In this document: piece after piece, positions 35,906 to 43,819 of the stretch
Position numbering within the stretch: position 1 is the first letter of the stretch
Layout of the letters: each line of letters starts with the position of its first letter
Assembly (NCBI RefSeq): GCF_028622115.1
Contig: NZ_CP097263.1
Location: 4,526,001-4,590,000, forward strand
From: Kutzneria chonburiensis
GTDB taxonomy: Bacteria; Actinomycetota; Actinomycetes; Mycobacteriales; Pseudonocardiaceae
Direction of reading: 5' to 3'
Length of the DNA: 64,000 nt
Program-made: the position numbers and the translations under genes
The notes under the pieces: generated by a model
Told to the model about the DNA's origin: nothing
What the model saw: the letters and a program-made list of their open reading frames with translations, nothing else
The model's database searches: none

Positions 35906-36528
35906 TCCGGCCACTGCGAGTTGAGGATCGTCTCGACGAAGTCGCCGCGCTGGAAACCGGGCATGTAGTGCTGGAGCACGTCCGCCTTGACGTTGCCGAA
36001 GGTGGTGTCCGGCTTGGGTGCGATGCCGTCCGTGAAGGCCTTGAGGATGCGGCGCTTGAAGTCGGGGCGGGGATGCGCCGTGACGACCTCGGTCCGGTCC
36101 TGGGGGCTGATGTCGTGATAGCCGATGCCCAGCACGTCGTACTCGACGCCGGCGGTCAGCAGCGCGATCTCCGGCTCCATGAACTCGGGGATGCCGGGAG
36201 TGGTGTGCAGGGCGATGGCTGTCCACACGCGACGGACGCTGTCGTCGGGAACGCCGTGGTCCTTCAGGAAATCCCGTGCCACCTCGGCGCCGTCCACCTC
36301 GAACCGGCGGCCGCTGCCGTGGTGCCGCTCGGCCAGGCCCACGTCGTGGAACAGGGCGGCGAAGTACAGCAGCTCCGGATCCCAGCTCAGGTCCCGGTTG
36401 CGGCCCTGAAGGCTGCCCCAGTGGTAGACCCGGAGCGAGTGCTCGAACACCAGGTCGGTGGTCTGGCCGCGGACGAACTCGGTGGCCGCCGAGGCCAGTT
36501 TCGTGCCGGGGATCTGGATCGTGGTCAT
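35902..36528 (-). CDS. HD-domain metal-dependent phosphohydrolase-like protein
   Basis: 208 residues. Metal-ligand pattern of the HD family: H in VFEHSLRVYHWG, the HD pair in ALFHDVGLAERH, and a later H/D in WTAIALHTTPG. It resembles the HD proteins annotated as cyanamide-hydratase-like. Co-transcribed with the GlxA-type regulator downstream, which may sense its product. Confidence 0.85.
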   Translation of the reverse strand: MTTIQIPGTKLASAATEFVRGQTTDLVFEHSLRVYHWGSLQGRNRDLSWDPELLYFAALFHDVGLAERHHGSGRRFEVDGAEVARDFLKDHGVPDDSVRRVWTAIALHTTPGIPEFMEPEIALLTAGVEYDVLGIGYHDISPQDRTEVVTAHPRPDFKRRILKAFTDGIAPKPDTTFGNVKADVLQHYMPGFQRGDFVETILNSQWPE

Positions 36529-36536
36529 GACTACGA

Positions 36537-36598
36537 TCCTGACCCGCCGTGGCGTTGTCGGGCCGTGTCCATCGGGACACGAACCCCACGGATCAGGA
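36537..36598. terminator. Nested inverted repeats between DUF1992 and HD genes
   Basis: TCCTGA ... TCAGGA, CCGTGG ... CCACGG and an inner GTGTCC-ATCG-GGACAC are stacked concentrically. Likely a terminator for the DUF1992 gene or an operator for the HD gene. Confidence 0.45.
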
Positions 36599-37061
36599 CA
36601 TCCGTCGCTGCCACCAGCGGCGCTTGCGCTCGGCCACGACCGGTTGCGGCGTCACGGGCTTCGGACGGGATTTCCGCCACTGCGCGACGATCTCGTCCGC
36701 GTCGACCGGCCCCACCTTGACATGCGGGCCGGTCGGCGACCGCAGCCAGGCCACGATCCGTTTGTTCAGCTCCGACACATGCTCACGCACCAGCCGTTCG
36801 GCCGGCAGGTCGTTGACGACTTCAGACAGGCGCTCGATTTCCTTGCGCAGCTGCAACGACTCCGGCAACAATGCGCCACCGGTGCCGCCTTCGCGTGCGA
36901 CAAAGCTGCGCGCCCACCAGTCCGGGTCGCGCAGCTCGCCACGATCGGGCAGCGGTTTCCCCTTGCCCGGCAGGTCGTCGAACTCCCCGCTGTTCCCCCT
37001 CACGGATCTGCTTGTCCAGCCACGACTCGTAACTCGTGCCGGCCGGTCGGCGTTCCGTCAT
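36593..37061 (-). pseudogene. DUF1992 (DnaJ-subfamily-C-28-like) protein, frameshifted
   Basis: The N-terminal piece MTERRPAGTSYESWLDKQIREG... and the downstream piece EFDDLPGKGKPLPDRGELRDPDWW... are consecutive parts of the DUF1992 motif (typical order ESWxDxQIRExxxRGEFDDLPGxGKPL) but lie in different frames. The break is at the C run 36985-36988 (GGGG on the coding strand); the alignment suggests two bases missing (or one extra base and a lost codon). Restored length about 157 residues. Function unknown in bacteria. Confidence 0.8.
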
Positions 37062-37071
37062 GGTCGCCAGT

Positions 37072-38343
37072 TTACTGGATCTTCCCGGAGAACGAGGCGG
37101 AGCTGCGGCAGGTGCCCGAGGTCGCCGACTGGCAGTTCACCGTGATCACCAGGTGCTGGCCGGGCAGGATCCGCCAGGTCTGGCCGACGTGGTAGTCGAA
37201 GGCACGGAAGTTGCCGAGGCCGAACTCGGCCAGCACCTGGTTGTCCCGCTGGATGCGGATGATGCCGGTGTCGCCGTACGGGTTCTGCAGCAGGAAGTCC
37301 GTGACGACAAGGGTCTTGTCCGCCGGCGGCGGCACGTCCATGCCGAACTTCTTGAAGTTGTTGGCATCCGCGGTCACCGCGGCGTTGGCCACGATACGGA
37401 AGTCGGTCGCCGTGCCCGGGACGTCGGTGACGCCGCCCGTGCCAGTGCCCGTGCCGGTGCCCGGCTTCGGGGCGCCGCCGGCCGCCGCCTGCTGCGCCGC
37501 CGCGGCCTGCTGCTGCGCGGACTCCGCCTTCTGGTCGGCACGGTCGGCGATGGAGATGACCGGGGTCACCTGCTCCTGCGCCGCCTGCTTCGCCGTGGAC
37601 TGCACCTCCGGCTTGACGATCGTGAACCACAGCACGATGGCCAGGATCAGCAGCGCCAGCAGCGCGGCCAGCGCCGGCAGCAGCCACTTGGGCAGCAGCT
37701 GGTTCTGGATGAACGTGCCGTCGGCCGAGACCGGGTCGCCGCCGGTGGTCAGCACCGTCGCCTGGAACTGGTGCTTGTGCTCGACACCGCGCAGGTAGCG
37801 CTTGTGCGGACGGGCCGTGAACGGCACGAACGCGGCGGTGCCGGGCTCGACCGTCAGCGTCGGCTGCCGGAAGCGGAACGACAGCCGTTCCTCGGTGTCG
37901 GTGGCGATCAGCTCGACCTCGGCCGGGCTGTTGCCCAGGTTGTCGATGACCAGCTCGTGCCGGCCGTTCATGCGGCCGTGCGAGGTGCGCGGCGTGACCT
38001 CGGCCCGCAGCTCCATGAACGGGGCGACGGTGATGACACCCTCGTCGACGACCGAGCCCTCCGGGTCCTCCCGGGACTTCACGCGCACGCCGAACGGCGT
38101 CTGCCCGGCGCGCACCTCGGCGCTGCGCGGCGGGGCGAAGGTCAGCGCCACGGTGCCAACGTCGCCGGGCATCAGGTTCACGACGCGAGGCTCGGCGGTC
38201 GCCCACTTCTGCGCGTCGCCGATGACGTCCACGGCGAACTGGTCCACGATGCTGCCGGTGTTGCGGATCTGCACGACACAGTGGGCCTGCTCGCCGGGAG
38301 TGACGGCCAGGCTCGGCTGTTCGAGCGACGTGATGGCACCCAT
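37072..38343 (-). CDS. Membrane-anchored Ig-like (COG1470-type) protein of the eCIS locus
   Basis: 423 residues. Two immunoglobulin-like beta domains (about 1-205: SLAVTPGEQAHCVVQIRNTG..., then MNGRHELVIDNLGNSPAEVEL), a membrane helix (about 217-240), an Ala/Gln-rich helical stretch, a Gly/Thr repeat (GTGTGTGTGG), and a C-terminal beta domain with two Cys. COG1470-like proteins recur in actinobacterial contractile-injection loci; role there unknown. ATG at 38343. It is the outermost minus-strand gene of the locus and is divergent from the beta-propeller gene. Confidence 0.7.
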   Translation of the reverse strand: MGAITSLEQPSLAVTPGEQAHCVVQIRNTGSIVDQFAVDVIGDAQKWATAEPRVVNLMPGDVGTVALTFAPPRSAEVRAGQTPFGVRVKSREDPEGSVVDEGVITVAPFMELRAEVTPRTSHGRMNGRHELVIDNLGNSPAEVELIATDTEERLSFRFRQPTLTVEPGTAAFVPFTARPHKRYLRGVEHKHQFQATVLTTGGDPVSADGTFIQNQLLPKWLLPALAALLALLILAIVLWFTIVKPEVQSTAKQAAQEQVTPVISIADRADQKAESAQQQAAAAQQAAAGGAPKPGTGTGTGTGGVTDVPGTATDFRIVANAAVTADANNFKKFGMDVPPPADKTLVVTDFLLQNPYGDTGIIRIQRDNQVLAEFGLGNFRAFDYHVGQTWRILPGQHLVITVNCQSATSGTCRSSASFSGKIQ

Positions 38344-38420
38344 GGCGAAAAGTGTCGTGCGCTGGCACGATCGAAGGCAGCGACGTTCGGGAGCCGCAGG
38401 GGGCGGCCCGGCTCGCACCA

Positions 38421-38454
38421 AAGGGCGAGCATCGGCGGCCGGAAGGACGCCTGT
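38421..38454 (+). promoter_or_regulatory. Two-block element A shared by two eCIS promoters
   Basis: AAGGGCGA at 38421, and AAGGACGCCTGT at 38443-38454. The same two blocks occur at 54678-54712. In both places the first base lies exactly 78 bp before the start codon of the plus-strand gene, with the blocks 24-25 bp apart. Confidence 0.65.
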
Positions 38455-38498
38455 TCAACGGGCGCGGCCGCGGTCGGTGTTGCCCTAGCTTCGGGCCC

Positions 38499-40982
38499 AT
38501 GAGCTTGCATGTCCGCGGGCCCCTGCTCGCCCTCTTGGCGGCGGTCGGCCTCCTCGTGGCGACGACCGTCCTGCTGGTGATCGGCCAGGGTTCTGCCGCG
38601 GTCGCCGCCGTGTCGCCGGGAACCACCGTCCGCGCCTCCGTGCTGAACAACGGCTCCCAGGCGCCGAGGGGCGGCGCGCAGACGGCCATGTCGGCCGACG
38701 GCCGCTACGTGGCGTTCACCAGCCATGGCCTTGACCCGGTGGACGCGGACGGCAAGGTTCAGGACGTGTACGTGCGCGATCTGGTCGCCGGCACCACCAC
38801 GTTGATCAGCACCGGCATCCCGGTGATCATCCACGCCGCCCCGGAGGCCGCGGCGGCGACCGGCGTGGTCGAGGCCAACGGCGACAGCAATGAGCCGTCC
38901 ATCTCGGGCAACGGCCGGTACATCGCGTTCAGCACGCGGGCGTCCAACATCTCCGGCGCGGCCGGCGGCGGCGACCAGGCGATCGTGGTGTGCGACCGGG
39001 ATCCGCTGGGCACCGGCACGTTCCAGAGCCCGTGCGCCTACACCACCGTGAGCGTGCTGCCGCCCGAGACCGGGACGCACGGCGAGGGATTCTTCGCGAA
39101 CTCGCCGCGGTTGTCCGCGGACGCCAGCCGCATCGCGTGGCTCGAGGGCTTCAGTTGCTTCAACTTCCAGGACAACCAGGCTTCCCTGGTCACCACCACG
39201 CTGCACAAGTCGGCCACCGGAGCACTGTCCGCGCCGGCCCGCACCGACTCCGTCGCGCAGACCATGCCGCTGCCCGAATCCCGCACGCTGGGCTTCTGCG
39301 ACCCGTCACTGTCGGCCGACGGCAACAACCTCGTCGTGTCCGGGCGGTACTTCTCGACCCAGACCGATGGCAACTTCTACGCGATCGTCAGTCTCGACCT
39401 GCGTAGCAACAAGCTCACCCGGCTGGACGTGGACACCTCGGGCCAGCCGCTGAACTCGCGGGCCCAGTACTTCGAGACCACCGTCACCGCCGACGGCCGG
39501 CACGTCGCCTTCACCAGCCTCACCGACGGCGACACCTCGGCCCGCGTGCACGTCGTCGACCGGGCCGATGGTCCCGGCGCCGTGACCAAGACTTCCGTGG
39601 TGTCCAAGGACTTCGCCGGCAACGAGCACGACGGCAAGTACCCGGCGCTGTCGGCCGACGGGCACTACCTGGCCTTCGTCACCGACGCCCCGGAGATCAC
39701 CGAGAGCACCGGGGCGTCCGTCCTCAACAACTGCTTCCACCCCTCCGAGGTGGGACTGCGCAAGAACGCCGTCATCCAGTCCTCCCCGTCCGGGCCGACT
39801 CTCCAGGCGTGCCAGGTGGTCGTGCTCAACCTGCTCACCACGCAGCACCCGGAGTTGGCTTCCGCCAACACGAAGTCCGCGCCGGGCGACCTGGACAGCC
39901 TGTTCCCGGTGATGTCGGGCGACGGCGGCTCGGTGGCGTTCGACTCCGATGCCCGGGACCTGGTCGCCGGTGACACCAACAACAACACCGATTCCATGGT
40001 CCGCACCTTCCAGCCGGCCATCCTGGCCGACCCGGTCGACTTCGGGCAGGTGACCGTCGGGCAGACCGGTGAGCGCACGGCGACCATCCACCACACCGGT
40101 TTCGGGCCGCTGGTCTTCGATCAGGTGACGACGTCCGGCGGTGTGTTCGCCCTCGGCGGGCAGACCTGTACGAACGCCCCGTTGAACGGCGTCGACACCT
40201 GCTTGGTGACCGTCAAGTTCACGCCGACCGACACGACCGCGCGTACCGGCACCGTTACCTTGCGGGCCAAGGGTTCCGGCAAGACGTTCACCGTCGACCT
40301 GAAGGGCGTCGGCACCCAGGTCGTGCTCAAGCCGCCGCAGTTCGCCGCCGGGCCGGATCCGCTGGACTTCGGGCAGCAGCTGCCGTTGGCCAAGAACGTG
40401 ACCAAGAACGTGACCGTGACCAACAACGGGCAGTCGCCGCTGACCGTGACCGGGGTGTCGATCACCGCCGGGCAGCAGGCCGGTGACTTCTCCGTGGCCA
40501 CCAACGGATGCACGACCGTCCAGGCCGGACAGACGTGCGTGGTCACCGTCAAGTACAGCCCCACCGGTCGGGCCGCCTTCGCCACCACTCCCGATCAGCG
40601 GACCGCCGTGCTTCGCTTCGACGACAACGCCGCCGGTTCGCCGCACCTCGTCGCGCTGAGCGGGTCCGTGACCATTCCCACCATCAAGCTCGGGCCGACC
40701 GTCGGCTCGCCGGGTTCGGTGATCACCGTGACCGGCACCGGGTTCGCCGCCTCCAGTCCGATCGCCATCCACTACCTGAACGGCTTCCCCGAGACAGCCA
40801 CCGTCAACTCTGACGCCAACGGCGGCTTCACCACGCCACTGCTCGTGTTCCCGTTGAGCGAGCTCGGTCCTCGGACCGTACAGGCCTCGGTGACCGGTTC
40901 CACGCCGGCCGTGGCGGCCAACGCCGACCTGCTGGTGACGCCCGGAAGCCTGGTCGCACCGGAGTACGACTCCCGGCACTGA
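38499..40982 (+). CDS. Secreted beta-propeller protein with choice-of-anchor-D domains
   Basis: 827 residues. An N-terminal signal/anchor helix (about 8-32) is followed by a TolB/WD40-like propeller with repeated blades (AMSADGRYVAFTS, SISGNGRYIAFST, TADGRHVAFTS, ALSADGHYLAFVT, MSGDGGSVAFDS). Two ASH/choice-of-anchor-D beta domains (LADPVDFGQVTVGQTG..., PDPLDFGQQLPLAKN...) and an IPT/TIG-like C-terminal domain follow. Likely exported and surface-exposed. Its promoter carries element A, linking it to the eCIS locus. Confidence 0.75.
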   Translation: MSLHVRGPLLALLAAVGLLVATTVLLVIGQGSAAVAAVSPGTTVRASVLNNGSQAPRGGAQTAMSADGRYVAFTSHGLDPVDADGKVQDVYVRDLVAGTTTLISTGIPVIIHAAPEAAAATGVVEANGDSNEPSISGNGRYIAFSTRASNISGAAGGGDQAIVVCDRDPLGTGTFQSPCAYTTVSVLPPETGTHGEGFFANSPRLSADASRIAWLEGFSCFNFQDNQASLVTTTLHKSATGALSAPARTDSVAQTMPLPESRTLGFCDPSLSADGNNLVVSGRYFSTQTDGNFYAIVSLDLRSNKLTRLDVDTSGQPLNSRAQYFETTVTADGRHVAFTSLTDGDTSARVHVVDRADGPGAVTKTSVVSKDFAGNEHDGKYPALSADGHYLAFVTDAPEITESTGASVLNNCFHPSEVGLRKNAVIQSSPSGPTLQACQVVVLNLLTTQHPELASANTKSAPGDLDSLFPVMSGDGGSVAFDSDARDLVAGDTNNNTDSMVRTFQPAILADPVDFGQVTVGQTGERTATIHHTGFGPLVFDQVTTSGGVFALGGQTCTNAPLNGVDTCLVTVKFTPTDTTARTGTVTLRAKGSGKTFTVDLKGVGTQVVLKPPQFAAGPDPLDFGQQLPLAKNVTKNVTVTNNGQSPLTVTGVSITAGQQAGDFSVATNGCTTVQAGQTCVVTVKYSPTGRAAFATTPDQRTAVLRFDDNAAGSPHLVALSGSVTIPTIKLGPTVGSPGSVITVTGTGFAASSPIAIHYLNGFPETATVNSDANGGFTTPLLVFPLSELGPRTVQASVTGSTPAVAANADLLVTPGSLVAPEYDSRH

Positions 40983-40998
40983 GGTTTCGCCGGGCCTG

Positions 40999-41040
40999 AA
41001 GGGCCTCCGCGAGGGTGGTACCACCTTCGCGAAGGCCCTT
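40999..41040. terminator. Terminator hairpin after the beta-propeller gene
   Basis: AAGGGCCTCCGCGAGGGTGG and CCACCTTCGCGAAGGCCCTT pair over about 20 bp with two G-U pairs around a GTAC centre, 16 bp after the stop. The 357-bp gap 40983-41339 otherwise holds only repeats. Confidence 0.8.
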
Positions 41041-41059
41041 TCTGGCTGTTGATGGAGCG

Positions 41060-41290
41060 CGCGTGTCCCGTTCTCGGCCCCCGCGTGTCACGCTCTCGGG
41101 CTGGAGAGTTCCGTCCTCGGGCCCACCCACTTACGCAACCACGCTGGCAGTGGCCCGAGGGCGGAACTCGCCAAGGTGCCCGAGAGCGTGACACGCGGGG
41201 GTTCCCCGCCAACCCCGGGGTTCCCCGCCAACCCTCAGCAGCCGTGTGCCTGAAACTGCATTTCGGTATGCCCGAGAGCGTGACTCGCGG
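41060..41290. repeat. Cluster of nested inverted and tandem repeats
   Basis: A 21-bp unit (core CGCGTGTCACGCTCTCGGGC) is at 41081-41101, perfectly inverted at 41178-41198, with one change at 41270-41290, and a diverged direct copy at 41060-41080. Inside the inverted pair a second pair GAGTTCCGTCCTCGGGCC (41106) / GGCCCGAGGGCGGAACTC (41152) is nested. Two tandem copies of a 19-bp GGGGTTCCCCGCCAACCC unit follow (41198-41234). No coding signal. Confidence 0.8.
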
Positions 41291-41292
41291 AA

Positions 41293-41335
41293 ACACAAAC
41301 CGCCCCGGACCCTTCGGGTCCGGGGCGGTTTGTGT
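41293..41335. terminator. Strong terminator at the 3' end of the eCIS operon
   Basis: A perfect 20-bp stem (ACACAAACCGCCCCGGACCC and its complement) with a 3-nt loop begins 4 bp past the stop of the zinc-ribbon gene, ending the minus-strand eCIS transcript. Confidence 0.9.
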
Positions 41336-41339
41336 GGCG

Positions 41340-43283
41340 TCAGCTGCGCTGGAAGAGCTCGATCTCGCTGATCGCCAGGTCGGTGCCGTGCAGGGACTGG
41401 TAGGTCGCCATCACGTGCATCTCGACGCTGGTGATGTTGTGGGCGTTCTGGAGGGTCAGCTCCTGCGGATCGGGTTGGTCCTTGAGCTGGAGGTCCTCGG
41501 TCTTTCCGTTGGAGTAGACCAGGTGCAGCCGCTCAACGCGGAAGGTCTGGTCGAACTTGTCGTTGTCGCCGTTCTGGATGATGGCCTTGTCGAGGCTCAC
41601 GGCCCGGTCGAAGGTGAACACCAGCGTGGCCTCGCCCTTGGTGGTGGGTGCGGCCCAGAAGGTGTTGCTGATGCTGTCGGCGACCAGGTCGGCGGGGTGG
41701 GTGGGCTCCTGGAGGGTGGCGGTGACCTTGGTCGGGTGCACGGGGGCGTACGTCATGTCCAGGGCGGACTGGGCATCCTGCTGCCACGAGGCGACCTGGT
41801 TGTTGACCCACGTGCGCACGGCCGGCAGAGAGCCGTAGGCAATGCCGCCGAGCACCAGCACGACGGCGACCAAGGCCCGGACAGTCTTGAAGATGGCCCG
41901 GAACGCCGTGCTGGAGGCGGTGCGCTTGGCCTTGCGGTCCTTGGCGGTCCGCTCCAGGGCCTTGCGGACCTTGGTGCGGCGCTTGGGCAGGATCTTGCGC
42001 CACCACGGCGTCTTGACGACCTCGGCGGTGAGCAGGCTGTGGCCACAACGGCTACAGAACTTCCGCGTGTCGGGATTGCCCTCGCCGCAGTCGCCACAGA
42101 TGAGATCACCGGGCTGAAGACGCCGCGTCGGCGGCTTCTTGACCACGGCCGTGACCCGCTTCTGCTCACGTTCAGGGAGAACGGACAGCGTTTCGGGCTT
42201 GGGCGGCGTGGCGGTGGTGGATTGCAGCGGTGCGACGAGTGCTGCCTCCACAGGCGGTTGGGACGTGTGGGCTTGCGGGGCCGGCAGTTCGAGGGACGCC
42301 TCGCCCGCACCAGCGGCCGGCGGGACGGAACCCGACGGGCCGACGGGCGTGAAGGCACCCGAGGGCGGCCCGGTCGGTGGACCGACAGGTGCGGGCGGAC
42401 CGACGGATCCAGCCGGCGGACCCACCGCCCCAGCAGATGGTCCGGTCGGCGGACCGACAGGCGAGCCGATGGCCCCGGCAGGCGGACCGACAGGAGCCGC
42501 CTGCCCGACAGTGCCCGCGGGCGAACCGGGAGGACCGACCGGCGGCGCACCGACGGCAGCGGCGAAAGGACCCCCGGAGGGACCCGCCGGCACACCGGCA
42601 ACTCCGGTCGGCGGACCAACCGGCGCGGCGACAGCGCCAGCCGGCGGTCCGGTGGGAGGACCCGAAGGCCGTCCAGGCGAACCGGCCGGCGGTCCAGGAG
42701 GACCAGCAGGTGGACCGGCCGGAGGGCCAGGAGGCGGTCCGGGAGGACCGGCGGGGCGCGGCGGACCGACAGCGCCGGCGGGAGGACCAGCCGGAGGCCC
42801 CGGAGGGCCGGGCGGACCAACAGCGCCGGCGGGAGGACCGGTGGGCGGGCCGGGAGGACCGGCCGGTGGCCCAGGAGGGCCTGCCGGCGGCCCAGGTGGG
42901 CCTGCCGGCGGCCCAGGTGGGCCTGCCGGCGGACCGGGAGGACCGGGTGGGCGGGGAGGGCCGCCTACGCCGGGGGGACCGGGAGGGCCCGGCGGGCGAG
43001 GAGGGCCGCCCATGCCGGGAGGGCCGGGCGGCCGGGGCGGACCGCCCATCGGGCCGCTCTGGGCGGGGAGCGGATCACGCTCGCCGACGTCCATGTACAC
43101 GAGCGACTGGATGCGCTCCAGCAGCGACCGCTTGGCGGGGGCGGGCTCCTCGGGCTCGGGCTCGACCACGGGCGGGGGCTTCGGCGTTATCTTCTCGCCG
43201 GTCCACTCCAGGAACTCGCCGCAGGACCCGCAGAATGAGTCGGCATCCTTGTTGTGGAAACCGCAGCTCCGGCAGACGATCAC
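41340..43283 (-). CDS. Double zinc-ribbon, collagen-like membrane protein with C-terminal discoidin-like domain
   Basis: 647 residues. Zinc ribbon 1 (CRSC...CGSC, about 4-24), an acidic Pro-rich linker, a stretch of about 250 residues made of GPP/GPPA repeats (collagen-like), zinc ribbon 2 (CGDC...CSRC, about 385-408), a basic region, one membrane helix (about 467-487), and a C-terminal F5/8-type-C-like domain (FWAAPTTKGEATLVFTFDRA... ISEIELFQ). GTG at 43283 overlaps the preceding stop (GTGA), so it belongs to the eCIS operon. It could tether the particle to the membrane; role is inference. Confidence 0.8.
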   Translation of the reverse strand: MIVCRSCGFHNKDADSFCGSCGEFLEWTGEKITPKPPPVVEPEPEEPAPAKRSLLERIQSLVYMDVGERDPLPAQSGPMGGPPRPPGPPGMGGPPRPPGPPGPPGVGGPPRPPGPPGPPAGPPGPPAGPPGPPAGPPGPPAGPPGPPTGPPAGAVGPPGPPGPPAGPPAGAVGPPRPAGPPGPPPGPPAGPPAGPPGPPAGSPGRPSGPPTGPPAGAVAAPVGPPTGVAGVPAGPSGGPFAAAVGAPPVGPPGSPAGTVGQAAPVGPPAGAIGSPVGPPTGPSAGAVGPPAGSVGPPAPVGPPTGPPSGAFTPVGPSGSVPPAAGAGEASLELPAPQAHTSQPPVEAALVAPLQSTTATPPKPETLSVLPEREQKRVTAVVKKPPTRRLQPGDLICGDCGEGNPDTRKFCSRCGHSLLTAEVVKTPWWRKILPKRRTKVRKALERTAKDRKAKRTASSTAFRAIFKTVRALVAVVLVLGGIAYGSLPAVRTWVNNQVASWQQDAQSALDMTYAPVHPTKVTATLQEPTHPADLVADSISNTFWAAPTTKGEATLVFTFDRAVSLDKAIIQNGDNDKFDQTFRVERLHLVYSNGKTEDLQLKDQPDPQELTLQNAHNITSVEMHVMATYQSLHGTDLAISEIELFQRS

Positions 43284-43819
43284 GACGCAATCACCTCCAC
43301 CCTGTGCACGACGTGCGCCGGCTTGGCGGCGGACACGACGGCGTCGACGGCACTGACGGAAACGGAAGACGGGTCGGCGACGGACACCCGCACGGCCAAC
43401 CGGGGCTGGTCCTGGCCGGGGAAGTCGGCGCCGGGGGTCTGCGAGACGGCGACGCCGCCGGAGTCGGCGACGCGAACCCGGCCGCCGGTGAGGACCTCGA
43501 GGTTGTCGCGAAGCCCGGAAACGGTGCCACGCATGCGATACATGTGCGCGGCCTGGGCGATGGCGGCGCGCTGGCGCTCGACCGGCCACGACTCGTCGAG
43601 TTCGAGCCCGACCCAGCCGGCCAGCCAGGCGAGGAAGTCCTCGGGGGCCAATGACGGGTCGAGATAGGCGGTCAGATTGTCCAAAGTGGACAGGATGGGC
43701 GCCAGCACGTCGTCGAAGCCGGACACGAAGCGAACGGTGAACGGGTCTTCCTGGAAGATGCCGGGCAGCATGGCCGACAGCGGAACGGCGGTCGGCAGCC
43801 CGGGCACGGTGCCACGCAT
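43280..43819 (-). CDS. eCIS tail protein I-like baseplate component (Cis12-type)
   Basis: 179 residues. The signature LSTLDNLTAYLDPSLAPEDFLAWLAGWVGLELDESW ... YRMRGTVSGLRDNLEVLTG (quoted in parts) is that of phage tail protein I-like proteins found beside baseplate J in contractile systems. ATG overlaps the baseplate J stop (TGATG). It should form part of the baseplate wedge. Confidence 0.82.
   Translation of the reverse strand: MRGTVPGLPTAVPLSAMLPGIFQEDPFTVRFVSGFDDVLAPILSTLDNLTAYLDPSLAPEDFLAWLAGWVGLELDESWPVERQRAAIAQAAHMYRMRGTVSGLRDNLEVLTGGRVRVADSGGVAVSQTPGADFPGQDQPRLAVRVSVADPSSVSVSAVDAVVSAAKPAHVVHRVEVIAS

Noticed and set aside
34943-36589. A single long gene extending the GlxA-type regulator to 36589
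   Set aside because: The upstream part is the shadow frame of the HD gene; the regulator starts at GTG 35905, which overlaps the HD stop.
42700-43060. Short tandem DNA repeats resembling a CRISPR array or microsatellite
   Set aside because: They are in frame and encode GPP/GPPA collagen-like repeats of the zinc-ribbon protein; there are no spacers.
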